This document shows positions 1 through 7,854 of a stretch of DNA of 37,926 nt, one piece after another. Origin of the DNA: Levilactobacillus namurensis DSM 19117 (GTDB lineage: Bacteria > Bacillota > Bacilli > Lactobacillales > Lactobacillaceae); assembly GCF_001434785.1 (NCBI RefSeq), contig NZ_AZDT01000044.1, positions 1 to 37,926 on the forward strand, given 5' to 3'. The position numbers and the translations under genes are program-made. The stretch's first letter is position 1, and every line of letters starts with the position of its first letter. The notes beneath the pieces were generated by a model that searched no databases, was not told the origin of the DNA, and worked only from the letters and a program-made list of their open reading frames with translations.

Positions 1-277
1 GTTACGTCCGAGAATTATATTATTTCATCTGTCAACTTGACAGGGACTAGTACAACCAAAGCAGTTTTACAGAGCTTTTTGAGTGGCAGTGGCATATTTA
101 TTTGGCGCTGTAGATTGAACAGAGGTCCTTGGACTATTAGGGCCGGTTTTAAAGCAAAGCCAGGGTGATTGCATATCATCGATTTGAAGTTGCCTGATTA
201 TTTAGTTTTGACAATCCCACACGTTGATATTTTCACTTTCAAGTGTTAGGGAACACTGTTTTGGGTACACTCAATTT
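1..277. other. Left-edge stretch without a recognised gene
   Basis: No recognisable coding sequence. One plus-strand frame is open from the window edge to a TGA at about 166-168, but its translation resembles nothing I know and does not look like the MnmG C-terminus that often lies upstream of rsmG. It could be the tail of a gene or chance. A TTGACA hexamer lies at 208-213, but the hexamer 17 bases downstream (TTTCAC) is a poor -10, so I do not call a promoter. Confidence 0.4.
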
Positions 278-439
278 AGCCGTGAGGTTGGGCCTGAAGA
301 GGCTCAGTGGTGTCGTTTGGGTTAGTCAGCGTTTTTCAGCTGGCTTACCCAAAGGCCGAGCTTGAAGACCTGGGGCTTTCAGGGCTCCAAGTCGTGCCCA
401 CCACGCTCCAGCCTCTTCAGGCCCAACCGGTAAGGCGGG
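278..439 (+). repeat. Structured repeat element, copy A (candidate structured RNA)
   Basis: First of three copies of a folded intergenic element. It opens with AGCCGTGAGG (278-287) and closes with CCGGTAAGGCGG (427-438). The closing helix P1 is a perfect 18-bp inverted repeat, 287-304 with 410-427. Inside it are a short helix P2 (GTGGTG near 307-312 with CACCAC near 399-404), hairpin P3 (316-330 with 339-353, loop 331-338) and hairpin P4 (361-372 with 380-391, loop 373-379). Conserved single-stranded motifs are AGGCCGAG (353-360) and GTGCCC (394-399). P3 has a T.T mismatch at pair 8 and a T.G wobble at pair 11, exactly as in copies B and C. The strand is the one on which the motifs read as described; whether it is transcribed is unknown. 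No U-tract terminator follows. The copy lies upstream of rsmG in the same orientation. Confidence 0.75.
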
Positions 440-658
440 TGATTGCCACTACCCCTTTGACTAAACGTAAGAAAGATTTCTGCCGGGCTTTTTGAGCGGA
501 AAGTAAACCACGGCGACGGCTGGGCGGCCTAGACTTAGAGGTGAACCGTGGTTGAATCCGCAGGTGGCCAATTTCCCGCACTCGGCCGTTTCATGTCGCG
601 CCAGTTTTCGGTATAATAGGAAACGACGTCGATGCACCGGGTCAGCCTATCTGTCCGG
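440..658. other. Spacer between repeat copy A and the rsmG promoter
   Basis: No gene seen. It holds an inverted repeat AACCACGG (506-513) / CCGTGGTT (546-553). A consensus TATAAT lies at 612-617 without a good -35, and could be a second upstream promoter for the rsmG operon. ATTTCCCG at 571-578 matches one half of the Bacillus Noc-binding palindrome as I recall it, but the second half is absent. Confidence 0.3.
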
Positions 659-687
659 TTGCGTTTCGACTATAAGTACGGTAAAGT
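659..687 (+). promoter_or_regulatory. Probable rsmG-operon promoter
   Basis: TTGCGT (659-664), 17-base spacer, TAAAGT (682-687). The match to the sigma-A consensus is moderate (3/6 and 4/6). Its predicted start near 694 falls right at the palindrome at 698-717. Confidence 0.4.
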
Positions 688-697
688 AGACTCAGAC

Positions 698-717
698 GTG
701 AAACAATTGTGTTTCAC
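698..717. promoter_or_regulatory. Palindrome made of two parS-type half-sites in everted order
   Basis: GTGAAACAATTGTGTTTCAC is an inverted repeat with 8-base arms (GTGAAACA / TGTTTCAC) and centre ATTG. The classical Bacillus parS is TGTTTCAC followed by GTGAAACA; here the same two half-sites appear in reverse order with a 4-base spacer. It lies 25 bases before rsmG and just downstream of the predicted -10, so it could be an operator for Noc or ParB encoded in the same operon. The palindrome is seen; the binding role is inference. Confidence 0.55.
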
Positions 718-742
718 AGGAAATCAAATGGGAGAATGAACA

Positions 743-1471
743 ATGAATCCAGAAGCCTTCAAGGCCGCGCTGGCTGAACAGGGAATCGACTTAACGCCGA
801 CCCAGATGCAGCAGTTTGCGACGTATTATGAATTTTTGGTGGCGACGAACGAACACGTCAACCTCACCACGATTACCGAAGAGTCCGAGGTCTATCTGAA
901 ACACTTCTACGACTCATTGACGCCCGCCTTCTATCTGCCAGCGTTGCGGGACCAACCGCTGACGCTGTGCGATGTGGGGGCCGGGGCCGGGTTCCCGTCG
1001 TTGCCCTTAAAGATCGCCTTTCCGCAGCTACAGGTCACCATCGTGGATTCGCTGAACAAGCGCATCACGTTTTTGAATGAGCTGGCGGCGAAGCTGGACC
1101 TGACCGGTGTGGCCTTTTACCATGCCCGGGCCGAGGAGTTCGGGGGCAAGCGGGCCCCACACCGGGAAGCCTTTGACCTGGTCACGGCGCGGGCCGTGGC
1201 GCGGATGTCCGTGTTGAGCGAGCTCTGTCTGCCACTGACCAAGGTCGGGGGCCAGTTCGTGGCGTTGAAGGCCGCGAAGACCGCCGATGAGTTGGCAGTC
1301 AGTCAGCAAGCCATTACGACGCTGGGCGGCAAGCTCAGTGCCGACCACGACTTTACGTTGCCGGTCTCGAACGACCCGCGGCACATCGTGGTCATCGATA
1401 AGCTTAAGCAGACGCCTAAGCGTTATCCACGCAAGGCCGGCACACCCAACCGGGAGCCGTTAGAAAACTAA
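743..1471 (+). CDS. rsmG: 16S rRNA (guanine-N7) methyltransferase RsmG (GidB)
   Basis: SAM-dependent methyltransferase that makes m7G527 in 16S rRNA (E. coli numbering); loss in other bacteria gives low-level streptomycin resistance. The 242-residue protein is close to the usual length. The Rossmann SAM-binding motif [13 protein letters not shown] is at residues 77-89, VDSLNKR (acidic residue at the end of strand 2) at 101-107, and HARAEEF followed by a DLVTARAVA segment is typical of RsmG. The ATG follows GGGAG at a good distance. It is the first gene of a plus-strand run, 20 bases before noc. The mnmG gene that often precedes it is absent from the window. Confidence 0.95.
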   Translation: MNPEAFKAALAEQGIDLTPTQMQQFATYYEFLVATNEHVNLTTITEESEVYLKHFYDSLTPAFYLPALRDQPLTLCDVGAGAGFPSLPLKIAFPQLQVTIVDSLNKRITFLNELAAKLDLTGVAFYHARAEEFGGKRAPHREAFDLVTARAVARMSVLSELCLPLTKVGGQFVALKAAKTADELAVSQQAITTLGGKLSADHDFTLPVSNDPRHIVVIDKLKQTPKRYPRKAGTPNREPLEN

Positions 1472-1491
1472 TGGGATGGGGGTAAGTTAAG

Positions 1492-2325
1492 TTGCCATTT
1501 TCATTATTTGGGAATAATCGGGATAAGGCGCAACGCTCAGCCCATCCCGTGAAGCAAAACGTGGTGATGATTCCGGTCGCGCAGATTATTGCGAACCGGT
1601 TCCAGCCCCGTCAGCGGTTCGACGCCACGGCGATCACCCAACTGGCCCAGACGATTGACGAGCACGGGTTGTTACAACCCATCGTGTTGCGGCAGTACCA
1701 ACCGGACCATTACGAGATCATCGCCGGGGAGCGGCGTTTTCGGGCCGTATCCCAGTTAAAATGGGCGGAGGTTCCCGCCATTGTCGAAGACTTCGACGAT
1801 GACGAGACGGCGTCAATGGCGCTGATTGAGAACCTCCAACGCGAGGAACTGACCGCGGTCGAAGAAGCCACGGCCTACCGGCAATTGATGGACCTGAACC
1901 ATCTGACCCAGGCCCAATTGGCAACGGGCATCGGGAAGAGTCAGGGGTTCGTAGCCAATAAGTTGCGCCTGTTGAAGCTGACCAAGCCGGTCCAAGACGC
2001 CATTTTGAACCGGCAGATCAGCGAGCGTCACGGTCGGGCCTTACTAGCTTTATCCGACGCCCAGCAGGTCACGATTCTGCACCAGGTGATCGACCGGCAG
2101 CTGACGGTCAAGGAGACTGAAGCCTTGATCAAGGCGCAGAAGGTCGAACCCAAGCACCGCCGGAAGATCAGTCGGCAGGGCGTCAACGGCGACACCCGCG
2201 TGGCGGTCAACACGATTCGCCAGTCGGTCAAGATGGTGACCGATGCGGGCTTGCCGCTAACCACGAAAGAAGAAGAGACGGCGGACCATTACCGCATCAT
2301 CATTGACATTCCAAAAGAAAGCTAG
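1492..2325 (+). CDS. noc: Nucleoid occlusion protein Noc (ParB family)
   Basis: ParB-like CTP-dependent DNA clamp that in Bacillus binds NBS sites and tethers DNA to the membrane to block septation over the nucleoid. It starts with TTG after a GGGGG ribosome site; the resulting N-terminus MPFSLFGNN fits the short amphipathic membrane-targeting segment of Noc. ParB domain motifs are present: FQPRQRF near 37-43, GERRFRA at 79-85, ENLQREEL at 113-120 (the CTP-binding boxes), and a helix-turn-helix at about 138-163. At 277 residues it is of normal Noc length. It differs from the second ParB protein downstream, which carries the ParA-activating N-terminus. The assignment to Noc rather than a ParB duplicate rests on the N-terminus and gene order. 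Confidence 0.9.
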   Translation: MPFSLFGNNRDKAQRSAHPVKQNVVMIPVAQIIANRFQPRQRFDATAITQLAQTIDEHGLLQPIVLRQYQPDHYEIIAGERRFRAVSQLKWAEVPAIVEDFDDDETASMALIENLQREELTAVEEATAYRQLMDLNHLTQAQLATGIGKSQGFVANKLRLLKLTKPVQDAILNRQISERHGRALLALSDAQQVTILHQVIDRQLTVKETEALIKAQKVEPKHRRKISRQGVNGDTRVAVNTIRQSVKMVTDAGLPLTTKEEETADHYRIIIDIPKES

Positions 2326-2339
2326 AGGTGGAACGAAGT

Positions 2340-3107
2340 ATGGGCTATATCATCGCATTAGCCAATCAAAAAGGGGGCGTCGGTAAGACGACCACCGGCG
2401 TGAACCTGGGCGCGGCGTTAGCCAGTATGGGGAAGCAGATCCTGCTTGTCGATACGGATGCGCAAGGGAACGCGACCAGTGGGGTCGGCATTCAGAAGGC
2501 CTCCATTGAGCGGGAAATTTATGACGTACTGGTCAACGAAATTCCAATTCAGGATGCCATCTTGCATACCGAACATCCCGGATTAGACATCGTTCCGGCA
2601 ACCATTCAGCTTTCGGGGGCCGAAATCGAACTGACCCCCATGATGGCTCGGGAGACCCGGTTGAAGGCCGCCCTAGACGAGGTCCGCGACCAGTACGATT
2701 ACATCTTGATCGACTGTCCGCCATCGTTAGGCCTGTTGACCATCAACGCGTTCACCGCAGCGGATTCCATCCTGATTCCGGTGCAGAGTGAGTACTACGC
2801 GCTGGAAGGGTTGACCCAACTGTTGAACACGGTCAAGCTGGTCCAGAAGCACTTCAACCGCGACCTGAAAATTGAAGGGGTCCTCTTGACCCTCTACGAT
2901 GCCCGGACCAACCTGGGCAAGCAGGTCAACGAAGAAGTGAAGAAGTATTTCAGAAACAAGGTCTACGCCACGATCATTCCGCGGAATGTGCAGTTGGCAG
3001 AAGCCCCAAGTCATGGGATGCCGATTATTGATTACGCGCCGAAGTCCAAGGGCGCTGTCGTGTACACTGAACTCGCAAAGGAAGTGCTAGCTGCCCATGG
3101 CAAGTAA
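2340..3107 (+). CDS. parA: Chromosome-partitioning ATPase ParA (Soj)
   Basis: Deviant Walker ATPase that binds DNA non-specifically in the ATP form, works with ParB to segregate origins, and in Bacillus also modulates DnaA. Deviant Walker A KGGVGKTT is at residues 11-18, VDTDAQGN at 37-44 and Walker B ILIDCPPS at about 122-129. The frame extends upstream to a GTG at 2328, but that codon lies inside the AGGTGG ribosome site (2326-2331). I start at ATG 2340, giving 255 residues and the canonical MGYIIALANQKGG beginning. It ends 11 bases inside parB, a translational-coupling arrangement. Confidence 0.95.
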   Translation: MGYIIALANQKGGVGKTTTGVNLGAALASMGKQILLVDTDAQGNATSGVGIQKASIEREIYDVLVNEIPIQDAILHTEHPGLDIVPATIQLSGAEIELTPMMARETRLKAALDEVRDQYDYILIDCPPSLGLLTINAFTAADSILIPVQSEYYALEGLTQLLNTVKLVQKHFNRDLKIEGVLLTLYDARTNLGKQVNEEVKKYFRNKVYATIIPRNVQLAEAPSHGMPIIDYAPKSKGAVVYTELAKEVLAAHGK

Positions 3108-3981
3108 GAAAGAGAAAAGTTTGGGGCGTGGAATCGACGCGCTGTTCGCTGAAAACGGAGTCGATACGGGTGAAGAGACGGTGGTCGATTTGACCCTGGC
3201 CAACATCCGCCCGAACCCCTACCAGCCCCGCCAAAAGTTTGATCAGAAGGGCCTTGCTGATTTAGCAGCCTCCATTAAAAAGACCGGAGTGTTCCAACCC
3301 ATCATCGTCCGGCAGCCCAATAAGCAGGTCGAACGCTACGAGATTCTAGCAGGCGAACGGCGTTACCGGGCATCCAAGCTCGCGGAGAAGACCACGATTC
3401 CGGCCATCGTCCGCGACGTGACCGAAGAACAGATGATGGAAATCGCCGTGCTGGAGAACTTGCAACGCGAGGACCTGACCCCGCTGGAAGAAGCCGAAGC
3501 TTACGATACGTTGATGACTAAGCTGACCCTGACCCAAGCGCAGGTCTCCGAACGACTGGGTAAGAGTCGGCCCTACATCGCCAACTACCTGCGTCTGTTG
3601 GGCCTGCCGAAAGTGGTCAAGGACATGCTACAGCACAATCAGTTGTCGATGGGCCAAGCGCGGACGTTGCTGTCCTTGAAGGATAAGACCAAGTTGGTCG
3701 CGTTGGCCAAGAAGGCCGTCTCCGAGGGGATGACCGTCCGGGCACTGGAAGCTGAGGTGGGCAAGCTGAACGGCGCGGCCAAGAAGTTGGCCAAGAAGCC
3801 CGCCAAGAAGAAGTCCCCGTTCCTCCGGTCAACGGAAAACCAGTTGCAGGAACGGTTCGGAACGCAGGTCTCCATCAATCAGAGTACCCATGACGACCAC
3901 CAAGGCCGTATCGAGATCGAGTACCTGTCGACCGATGATTTGAACCGCATTTTAAGTTTGTTAGATATCCACTCGGATTAA
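3097..3981 (+). CDS. parB: Chromosome-partitioning protein ParB (Spo0J)
   Basis: CTP-dependent sliding clamp loaded at parS; partner of ParA and loader of SMC. The N-terminal KSLGRGIDALF (8-18) is the ParA-ATPase-stimulating segment, which Noc lacks. The CTP-binding boxes GERRYRA (86-92) and ENLQRE (120-125) and the helix-turn-helix (about 144-169) are intact. A lysine-rich linker (about 228-240) leads to a C-terminal dimerisation domain ending in LNRILSLLDI. Length is 294 residues. The ATG at 3097 overlaps the end of parA by 11 bases. No canonical 16-base parS was found in the window. Confidence 0.95.
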   Translation: MASKKEKSLGRGIDALFAENGVDTGEETVVDLTLANIRPNPYQPRQKFDQKGLADLAASIKKTGVFQPIIVRQPNKQVERYEILAGERRYRASKLAEKTTIPAIVRDVTEEQMMEIAVLENLQREDLTPLEEAEAYDTLMTKLTLTQAQVSERLGKSRPYIANYLRLLGLPKVVKDMLQHNQLSMGQARTLLSLKDKTKLVALAKKAVSEGMTVRALEAEVGKLNGAAKKLAKKPAKKKSPFLRSTENQLQERFGTQVSINQSTHDDHQGRIEIEYLSTDDLNRILSLLDIHSD

Positions 3982-4017
3982 CCGGGTGGTGGGACCCAAA
4001 GTACTGGAGGGATAACC

Positions 4018-4227
4018 ATGTACGACTTAGGCGATGTGGTGGAAATGAAGAAGCCCCATCCATGTGGGGCGAACCGCTGGGAGATCACCCGGATGGGTGC
4101 GGACATCAAGATCAAGTGTACCAATTGCGGGCACGTGGTCATGCTATCCCGGCGAGAATTTGAGAAGAAACTAAAGAAGGTACTGGTCCGCAAGGCCGAT
4201 GCCGAAAATTCAGAAAAGAGTGAATAA
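4018..4227 (+). CDS. DUF951 family small protein (YyzM-like)
   Basis: Sixty-nine residues of the DUF951 family, which sits between spo0J and ychF in many Firmicutes (yyzM in Bacillus subtilis). The MYDLGDVVEMKKPHPCG start is characteristic, and KIKCTNCGH supplies two more cysteines, so a small metal-binding or nucleic-acid-binding fold is plausible. The C-terminus REFEKKLKKVLVRKA is basic. Function is unknown in the family. The ATG follows a GGAGGGATAACC ribosome site; the gene is 36 bases after parB and 5 bases before ychF, so it belongs to the same transcript. Confidence 0.85.
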   Translation: MYDLGDVVEMKKPHPCGANRWEITRMGADIKIKCTNCGHVVMLSRREFEKKLKKVLVRKADAENSEKSE

Positions 4228-4232
4228 GCTTT

Positions 4233-5333
4233 ATGTCATTAACTGCAGGAATCGTTGGGTTGCCCAACGTGGGGAAGTCAACGTTATTTAACGCGATTAC
4301 CAATGCCGGGGCCGAAATGGCCAACTACCCGTTCGCGACGATCGATCCGAACGTGGGGATGGTGGAAGTTCCTGACAAGCGGCTGGACCGGATTCAAGAA
4401 CTGATCCCCGCCAAGAAGGTCGTGCCGACGACCTTTGAATTTACCGATATCGCCGGGATCGTGAAGGGTGCCAGCAAGGGTGAAGGACTGGGGAACCAGT
4501 TCTTGGAAAACATCCGGCAAGTCGACGCCATCGTGCACGTGGTTCGGGCTTTCGATGACGACAACATCACCCACGTGTCCGGGAAGATCGACCCCATCGA
4601 AGATATCGAAACCATTAACTTGGAACTGGGCTTGGCCGACCTGGACGCCGTGAACAAGCGGTTAGCCAAGGTGGAACGCGCTGCCAAGGGGAGCGACAAG
4701 GAAGCCAAGGCAGAACTGGCCGTCTTACAAAAGATCAAGCCAGTCCTGGAAGCCGGTGGCGCAGTGCGTTCACTGGACTTCGACGAAGAGGAACAAAAGA
4801 TCGTGAAGGGCCTGTTCCTGCTGACCAGCAAGCCGGTCTTGTACGTCGCGAACATTGCGGAAGATGACATGGCCGACCCCGAACACTCCAAGTACTTCAA
4901 GAGCATCCAGGACTACGCCGCCAAGGAAGGCGCCGAAGCCATTGGGGTCGCTGCGGAAGCCGAAGAAGAGATCGCCGAACTTGACGATGACGAAAAGGCG
5001 GACTTCTTGGAGGCCGAAGGGGTCGAAGAACCTGGTTTGAACCGGTTGATTCGGGCATCCTACCACCTGTTAGGGCTGGAAACGTTCTTCACGGCTGGCG
5101 GTAAGGAAACGCGGGCTTGGACTTACAAGACCGGGACCAAGGCACCACAAGCTGCCGGGATTATTCACTCCGACTTCGAACGCGGATTCATCCGGGCCGA
5201 AGTAATGGCGTTTGACGATTTGGACAAGTACAAGACAGAAGCGGCCGTTAAGGAAGCCGGCAAGTTACGGGTCGAAGGTAAGGATTACGTGATGCAAGAC
5301 GGTGACATTGTCGAATTCCGCTTCAACGTTTAG
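4233..5333 (+). CDS. ychF: Ribosome-binding ATPase YchF (Obg family)
   Basis: Obg-family P-loop protein of the YchF type, which binds ribosomes and prefers ATP to GTP. The P-loop GLPNVGKST is at residues 9-17, the DIAG (G3) motif at 72-75 followed by GASKGEGLGNQFL, and the G4 position reads NIAE (207-210) instead of NKxD, the known basis of ATP preference. An acidic helical insert covers about 225-260. A C-terminal TGS domain spans about 281-364 (ETFFTAGGKETRAWT, IIHSDFERGFIRAE). Length of 366 matches the family. Only five bases separate it from the DUF951 gene. Confidence 0.96.
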   Translation: MSLTAGIVGLPNVGKSTLFNAITNAGAEMANYPFATIDPNVGMVEVPDKRLDRIQELIPAKKVVPTTFEFTDIAGIVKGASKGEGLGNQFLENIRQVDAIVHVVRAFDDDNITHVSGKIDPIEDIETINLELGLADLDAVNKRLAKVERAAKGSDKEAKAELAVLQKIKPVLEAGGAVRSLDFDEEEQKIVKGLFLLTSKPVLYVANIAEDDMADPEHSKYFKSIQDYAAKEGAEAIGVAAEAEEEIAELDDDEKADFLEAEGVEEPGLNRLIRASYHLLGLETFFTAGGKETRAWTYKTGTKAPQAAGIIHSDFERGFIRAEVMAFDDLDKYKTEAAVKEAGKLRVEGKDYVMQDGDIVEFRFNV

Positions 5334-5347
5334 AAGGGATCAAGTTT

Positions 5348-6073
5348 ATGAGTACAGAAAATAAGCAACCCCGGAACGCTGGGGTGCGGCAAAATCGTAA
5401 TTCCGTCGCCGTTAACGAACGGTCGGCGTTTGATAACCTAGGCCTGACCAAGCGGAACGCCGAATACATGTACCGCTTCAACAAGGCCTTAGAGAGCACC
5501 AAGTTGGCGCCCGAGAAGAAGGCGGCGGCCGTGCAAGCCATGGTCGACGAACTGGTCGAGGGTCAGAAGTCCGGGAAGACGGCTAAGAACCTCTACGGTA
5601 GCATCGAAGACCGCGTGAAGTTCGTGGTTGACGGTCCGCAGAAGGAAGTCGCGACGTTCGGGGCGCCCAACTACTGGCCGAACATGATCTACAACGCGTT
5701 GACGTTCTTCATGATCTTCAACCTGATGTTCGGGATCATGTACCTCTTCTCACCGAAGCTGATGCAGACCAGCAGTCCCGTCGGAATCACGGCGATCTTG
5801 ATCAGTGCACTGGTCGCTGGGTTTATTCTGCCCATCATGCCGCGGCTGTTTGATCCTAAGGTCAAGCACAAGTACAACGGTTGGATTCGGGTGACCCTGG
5901 TGGTTCTAGGCTTCTTAGTCTGGATGGCCTTCTTCTACCTGGCCCAACTCTTACCACGAGTGGTCAACCCAGTTCTGATGCCATGGCCAAGTATTATCGT
6001 GGGCTTATTGTCCATGGCCGGCATGTTCTGGATGCGGCGGCGCTACCCGATTCGTGGGGGCTTCTTCGGTTAA
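5348..6073 (+). CDS. DUF1129 family membrane protein
   Basis: 241-residue protein with a hydrophilic N-terminal half (about 1-110) and four predicted membrane helices (about 117-138, 146-168, 179-203, 212-230). The layout and position after ychF match the DUF1129 proteins of lactobacilli, whose role is unknown. The N-terminal half has an NLGLTKRNAEYMYRFNKALE segment that looks helical and cytoplasmic. The ATG is 14 bases after ychF, and a terminator follows directly, so this is the last gene of the rsmG transcript. Confidence 0.8.
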   Translation: MSTENKQPRNAGVRQNRNSVAVNERSAFDNLGLTKRNAEYMYRFNKALESTKLAPEKKAAAVQAMVDELVEGQKSGKTAKNLYGSIEDRVKFVVDGPQKEVATFGAPNYWPNMIYNALTFFMIFNLMFGIMYLFSPKLMQTSSPVGITAILISALVAGFILPIMPRLFDPKVKHKYNGWIRVTLVVLGFLVWMAFFYLAQLLPRVVNPVLMPWPSIIVGLLSMAGMFWMRRRYPIRGGFFG

Positions 6074-6093
6074 ACTTAAGATGGTTTCAAGTC

Positions 6094-6127
6094 AGCGGTC
6101 GTTCCCCCAGGGGGATGGCCGCTTTTT
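6094..6127 (+). terminator. Rho-independent terminator of the rsmG-DUF1129 run
   Basis: Stem AGCGGTC...(6094-6100) with GGCCGCT (6117-6123), inner CCCC/GGGG pairs, then a run of T to 6127. Confidence 0.85.
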
Positions 6128-6324
6128 GTTGCTCATACAGGTGAATCGGGGGCTTAGGGGATGACCAGCCTAGGGATTTGGCGGCCAAATGGTCACCCGG
6201 CAAAGTTAGCTGACCGTCGGATTTGCCGGTGAGCCGTACCGGCGCGGACGCTTACGTACAGACGGCTTTTCGTGAAAACGGTGGTCGTCTAAATTTTCGT
6301 AAAATCAAGTTGTGAAACCCATTC
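6128..6324. other. Gene-free spacer upstream of the first secreted protein
   Basis: No coding sequence supported. It contains a small hairpin TTTTC-GT-GAAAA near 6268-6279 and no other feature I can name. Confidence 0.35.
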
Positions 6325-6352
6325 TTGACACGGCCAGCGGGCGCTCTATGAT
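6325..6352 (+). promoter_or_regulatory. Strong sigma-A promoter of the 6410 gene
   Basis: TTGACA (6325-6330), 16-base spacer, TATGAT (6347-6352). The leader that follows contains GACTA...TAGTC (about 6373-6392), a possible hairpin just before the AGGGGGGAG ribosome site. Confidence 0.75.
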
Positions 6353-6409
6353 GGGGGCAGATAGCCAGTTCAGACTACCTAAAATTTTAGTCGGTAGGGG
6401 GGAGTTTGC

Positions 6410-6952
6410 ATGTTGCGTCTCTTAAAATATGCGTCGGCGATTTTGGCGGCCTTAGCTCTCGGGGGAGCTGCCGCAACTACGGTATCCGGTAACGCCAGTG
6501 ACACGGAGAACGCGGACAGCAGCTTGGTCTCCAGTAGTCCGTACGCATCCAGAAACTTGCCAACGGATTACACGGATAATGGCGCGGTCAGCAGCAGTAG
6601 CAGTGTTGCCAGCAGTTCTTCGAGCGCTGTCAGTTCTACGTCTTCCAGCAAGCCAACTGCTAAGCCGGAGAAGGTCGTTCCCAGTGCTAAGAAGCTGCGG
6701 GGCCGGGCACATTACCGGAAGTACAGTCGGTTGATTCGGTTCCAGAAGGGTCGTCGTGGGGATTTCGTGACATTACGGGATCGTCACGGTCGCTTTGTGG
6801 CCAGCTTTAAGATTCGTCACAACGGCAAGTTCGATGTCCGTTTGAGTCGGCACCAGGCTTACTTGTTGAGTCATGACGGCGGCTACTTCAAGTTCACGGT
6901 TCAAAAGAAGGGTTACCGGGCTTACACGATCCACTACAAGATCTACGCATGA
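6410..6952 (+). CDS. Secreted Ser-rich protein with basic C-terminal domain, function unknown
   Basis: 180 residues. The first 27 or so look like a Sec signal peptide (basic start MLRLLK, hydrophobic core, small residues at the end). Residues about 35-85 form a Ser-rich, low-complexity linker, probably crossing the wall. From about 90 to 180 there is a strongly basic domain rich in Arg, Lys, His and Tyr (RGRAHYRKYSRL, GDFVTLRDRHGRF, KKGYRAYTIHYKIYA) with alternating hydrophobic residues, suggesting a small beta-rich fold binding an anionic wall polymer. I do not recognise a family. It has its own promoter and terminator and is therefore a single-gene unit. Confidence 0.75.
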   Translation: MLRLLKYASAILAALALGGAAATTVSGNASDTENADSSLVSSSPYASRNLPTDYTDNGAVSSSSSVASSSSSAVSSTSSSKPTAKPEKVVPSAKKLRGRAHYRKYSRLIRFQKGRRGDFVTLRDRHGRFVASFKIRHNGKFDVRLSRHQAYLLSHDGGYFKFTVQKKGYRAYTIHYKIYA

Positions 6953-6982
6953 CCTGATCATGCGTCAAATAGGTGAAAAAAA

Positions 6983-7006
6983 CGTACCTGCGGGTGCGCT
7001 TTTTTT
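6983..7006 (+). terminator. Terminator after the 6410 gene
   Basis: Short stem CGTACC (6983-6988) / GGTGCG (6993-6998) followed by seven T; a run of A precedes the stem. Confidence 0.75.
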
Positions 7007-7050
7007 CGGCTTGCGTCTAGGACGTCTAGCCCCACCCTTGGCGGGGATGG

Positions 7051-7059
7051 TGCTATACT
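7051..7059 (+). promoter_or_regulatory. Extended -10 promoter of the 7149 gene
   Basis: TGCTATACT is an extended -10 (TGn plus TATACT). No -35 of quality lies 16-18 bases upstream. It leaves a leader of about 80 bases before the ATG. Confidence 0.5.
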
Positions 7060-7148
7060 TTGAACGGTGAAATCATTCCGGCAAAGCTTAATCACCAGTC
7101 TTTACGGGTTAATGATACATACAGTTTGCCGGGCGAATGGAGTAGACG

Positions 7149-7583
7149 ATGAACGCAAAAATCATGGTGGCCAGTGTGGTCGCAATTCTGGGGCTAGGGG
7201 CGACCGTTCCCGGCATCTCAGCCTTAGAGCCGGTTCCGGTGCAGGCCAAAGCTAAGACCCGGACGATTCCCAAGAAGTGGCGGGGAACTTGGCACTCTAA
7301 GGCGGGTTACTATTACCAGACCAAGCACGTGAAGAAAAACATGAACGAGCCCAAGATGAAGGCGACGATTCGTGCCAAGACCGTCACTTGGAAGTGGGTC
7401 GGCTATCGGCCGAAGGGCTTCGACAAGAAGACCCACGTGATGCGGTTAGGCAAGAAGATGGGGCCGCAGTATTACAGATTGCGGGGCCAAGTTCCGTATG
7501 GTATCTTGTCTTATCTGGCGTATGATAATGCACACCACATGCTGATTCTATATAAGGGGACCCATACTGACCTCTACCGGTAA
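7149..7583 (+). CDS. Small secreted protein, function unknown
   Basis: 144 residues with a signal peptide (MNAKIMVASVVAILGLGATV..., cleavage probably near the QAKAKT segment, residues about 33-36). The mature part is basic and aromatic: IPKKWRGTWHSKAGYYY, TVTWKWVGYRPKGF, YDNAHHMLILYKG. The KKWRGTW opening followed by strand-like segments recalls small secreted beta-barrel proteins common in lactobacilli, but I cannot name a family. GGAG lies just before the ATG. It is flanked by its own promoter and a strong terminator. Like the 6410 product it is secreted, small and highly basic; the two show no clear sequence similarity. Confidence 0.7.
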   Translation: MNAKIMVASVVAILGLGATVPGISALEPVPVQAKAKTRTIPKKWRGTWHSKAGYYYQTKHVKKNMNEPKMKATIRAKTVTWKWVGYRPKGFDKKTHVMRLGKKMGPQYYRLRGQVPYGILSYLAYDNAHHMLILYKGTHTDLYR

Positions 7584-7602
7584 CCCCGTTCAAAACTTTT
7601 CA

Positions 7603-7652
7603 GGCTCCGAGGAAGTTGCATCGTTGCGGATGCGACTTCCCCGGAGCCTTTT
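7603..7652 (+). terminator. Strong terminator after the 7149 gene
   Basis: Long hairpin: GGCTCCG-GGAAGT... (7603-7622) with ...GACTTCC-CGGAGCC (7629-7648), then TTTT. The longest open frame of the next gene would start inside this hairpin, which argues against that start. Confidence 0.85.
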
Positions 7653-7758
7653 CTGGTGGTCGCCTTTCCGCGGCGTGACCGTTAAGCGCCGGTTCGATCA
7701 TACTGGATTGGCCTTGGTTAGGCCATTTTCCAATCAAGTTTCAGTCACCGATAAAAGT

Positions 7759-7788
7759 TTGAAAGCCAGGAAGCCTGCTCCCTATAAT
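7759..7788 (+). promoter_or_regulatory. Promoter of the two-gene GT-C run
   Basis: TTGAAA (7759-7764), 18-base spacer, TATAAT (7783-7788). It lies after the preceding terminator and before the chosen start at 7855. Confidence 0.55.
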
Positions 7789-7854
7789 GCAGGTGACTGG
7801 GCTGGTAGAGCCGCGGTGTGTGGGGCCCTGACCAGTCGGGATTTTAGAAATCAG

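Noticed and set aside
1-168. Open frame reaching the left edge as the 3' end of a gene
   Set aside because: Only about 55 codons, no recognisable family, and it does not match the MnmG C-terminus expected upstream of rsmG.
307-495. Small plus-strand open frame within repeat copy A
   Set aside because: It lies inside the folded repeat element; the helices explain the sequence and there is no ribosome site.
3097-3981. Canonical parS site (TGTTTCACGTGAAACA) in or near parB
   Set aside because: Scanned by eye for CACGTG-centred palindromes in the window; none matches. Only the everted site at 698-717 uses the half-sites.
7624-7854. N-terminal extension of the first GT-C protein to a TTG at 7624
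   Set aside because: It starts inside a strong terminator hairpin and upstream of a TTGAAA-N18-TATAAT promoter; the added residues have no membrane-protein character.
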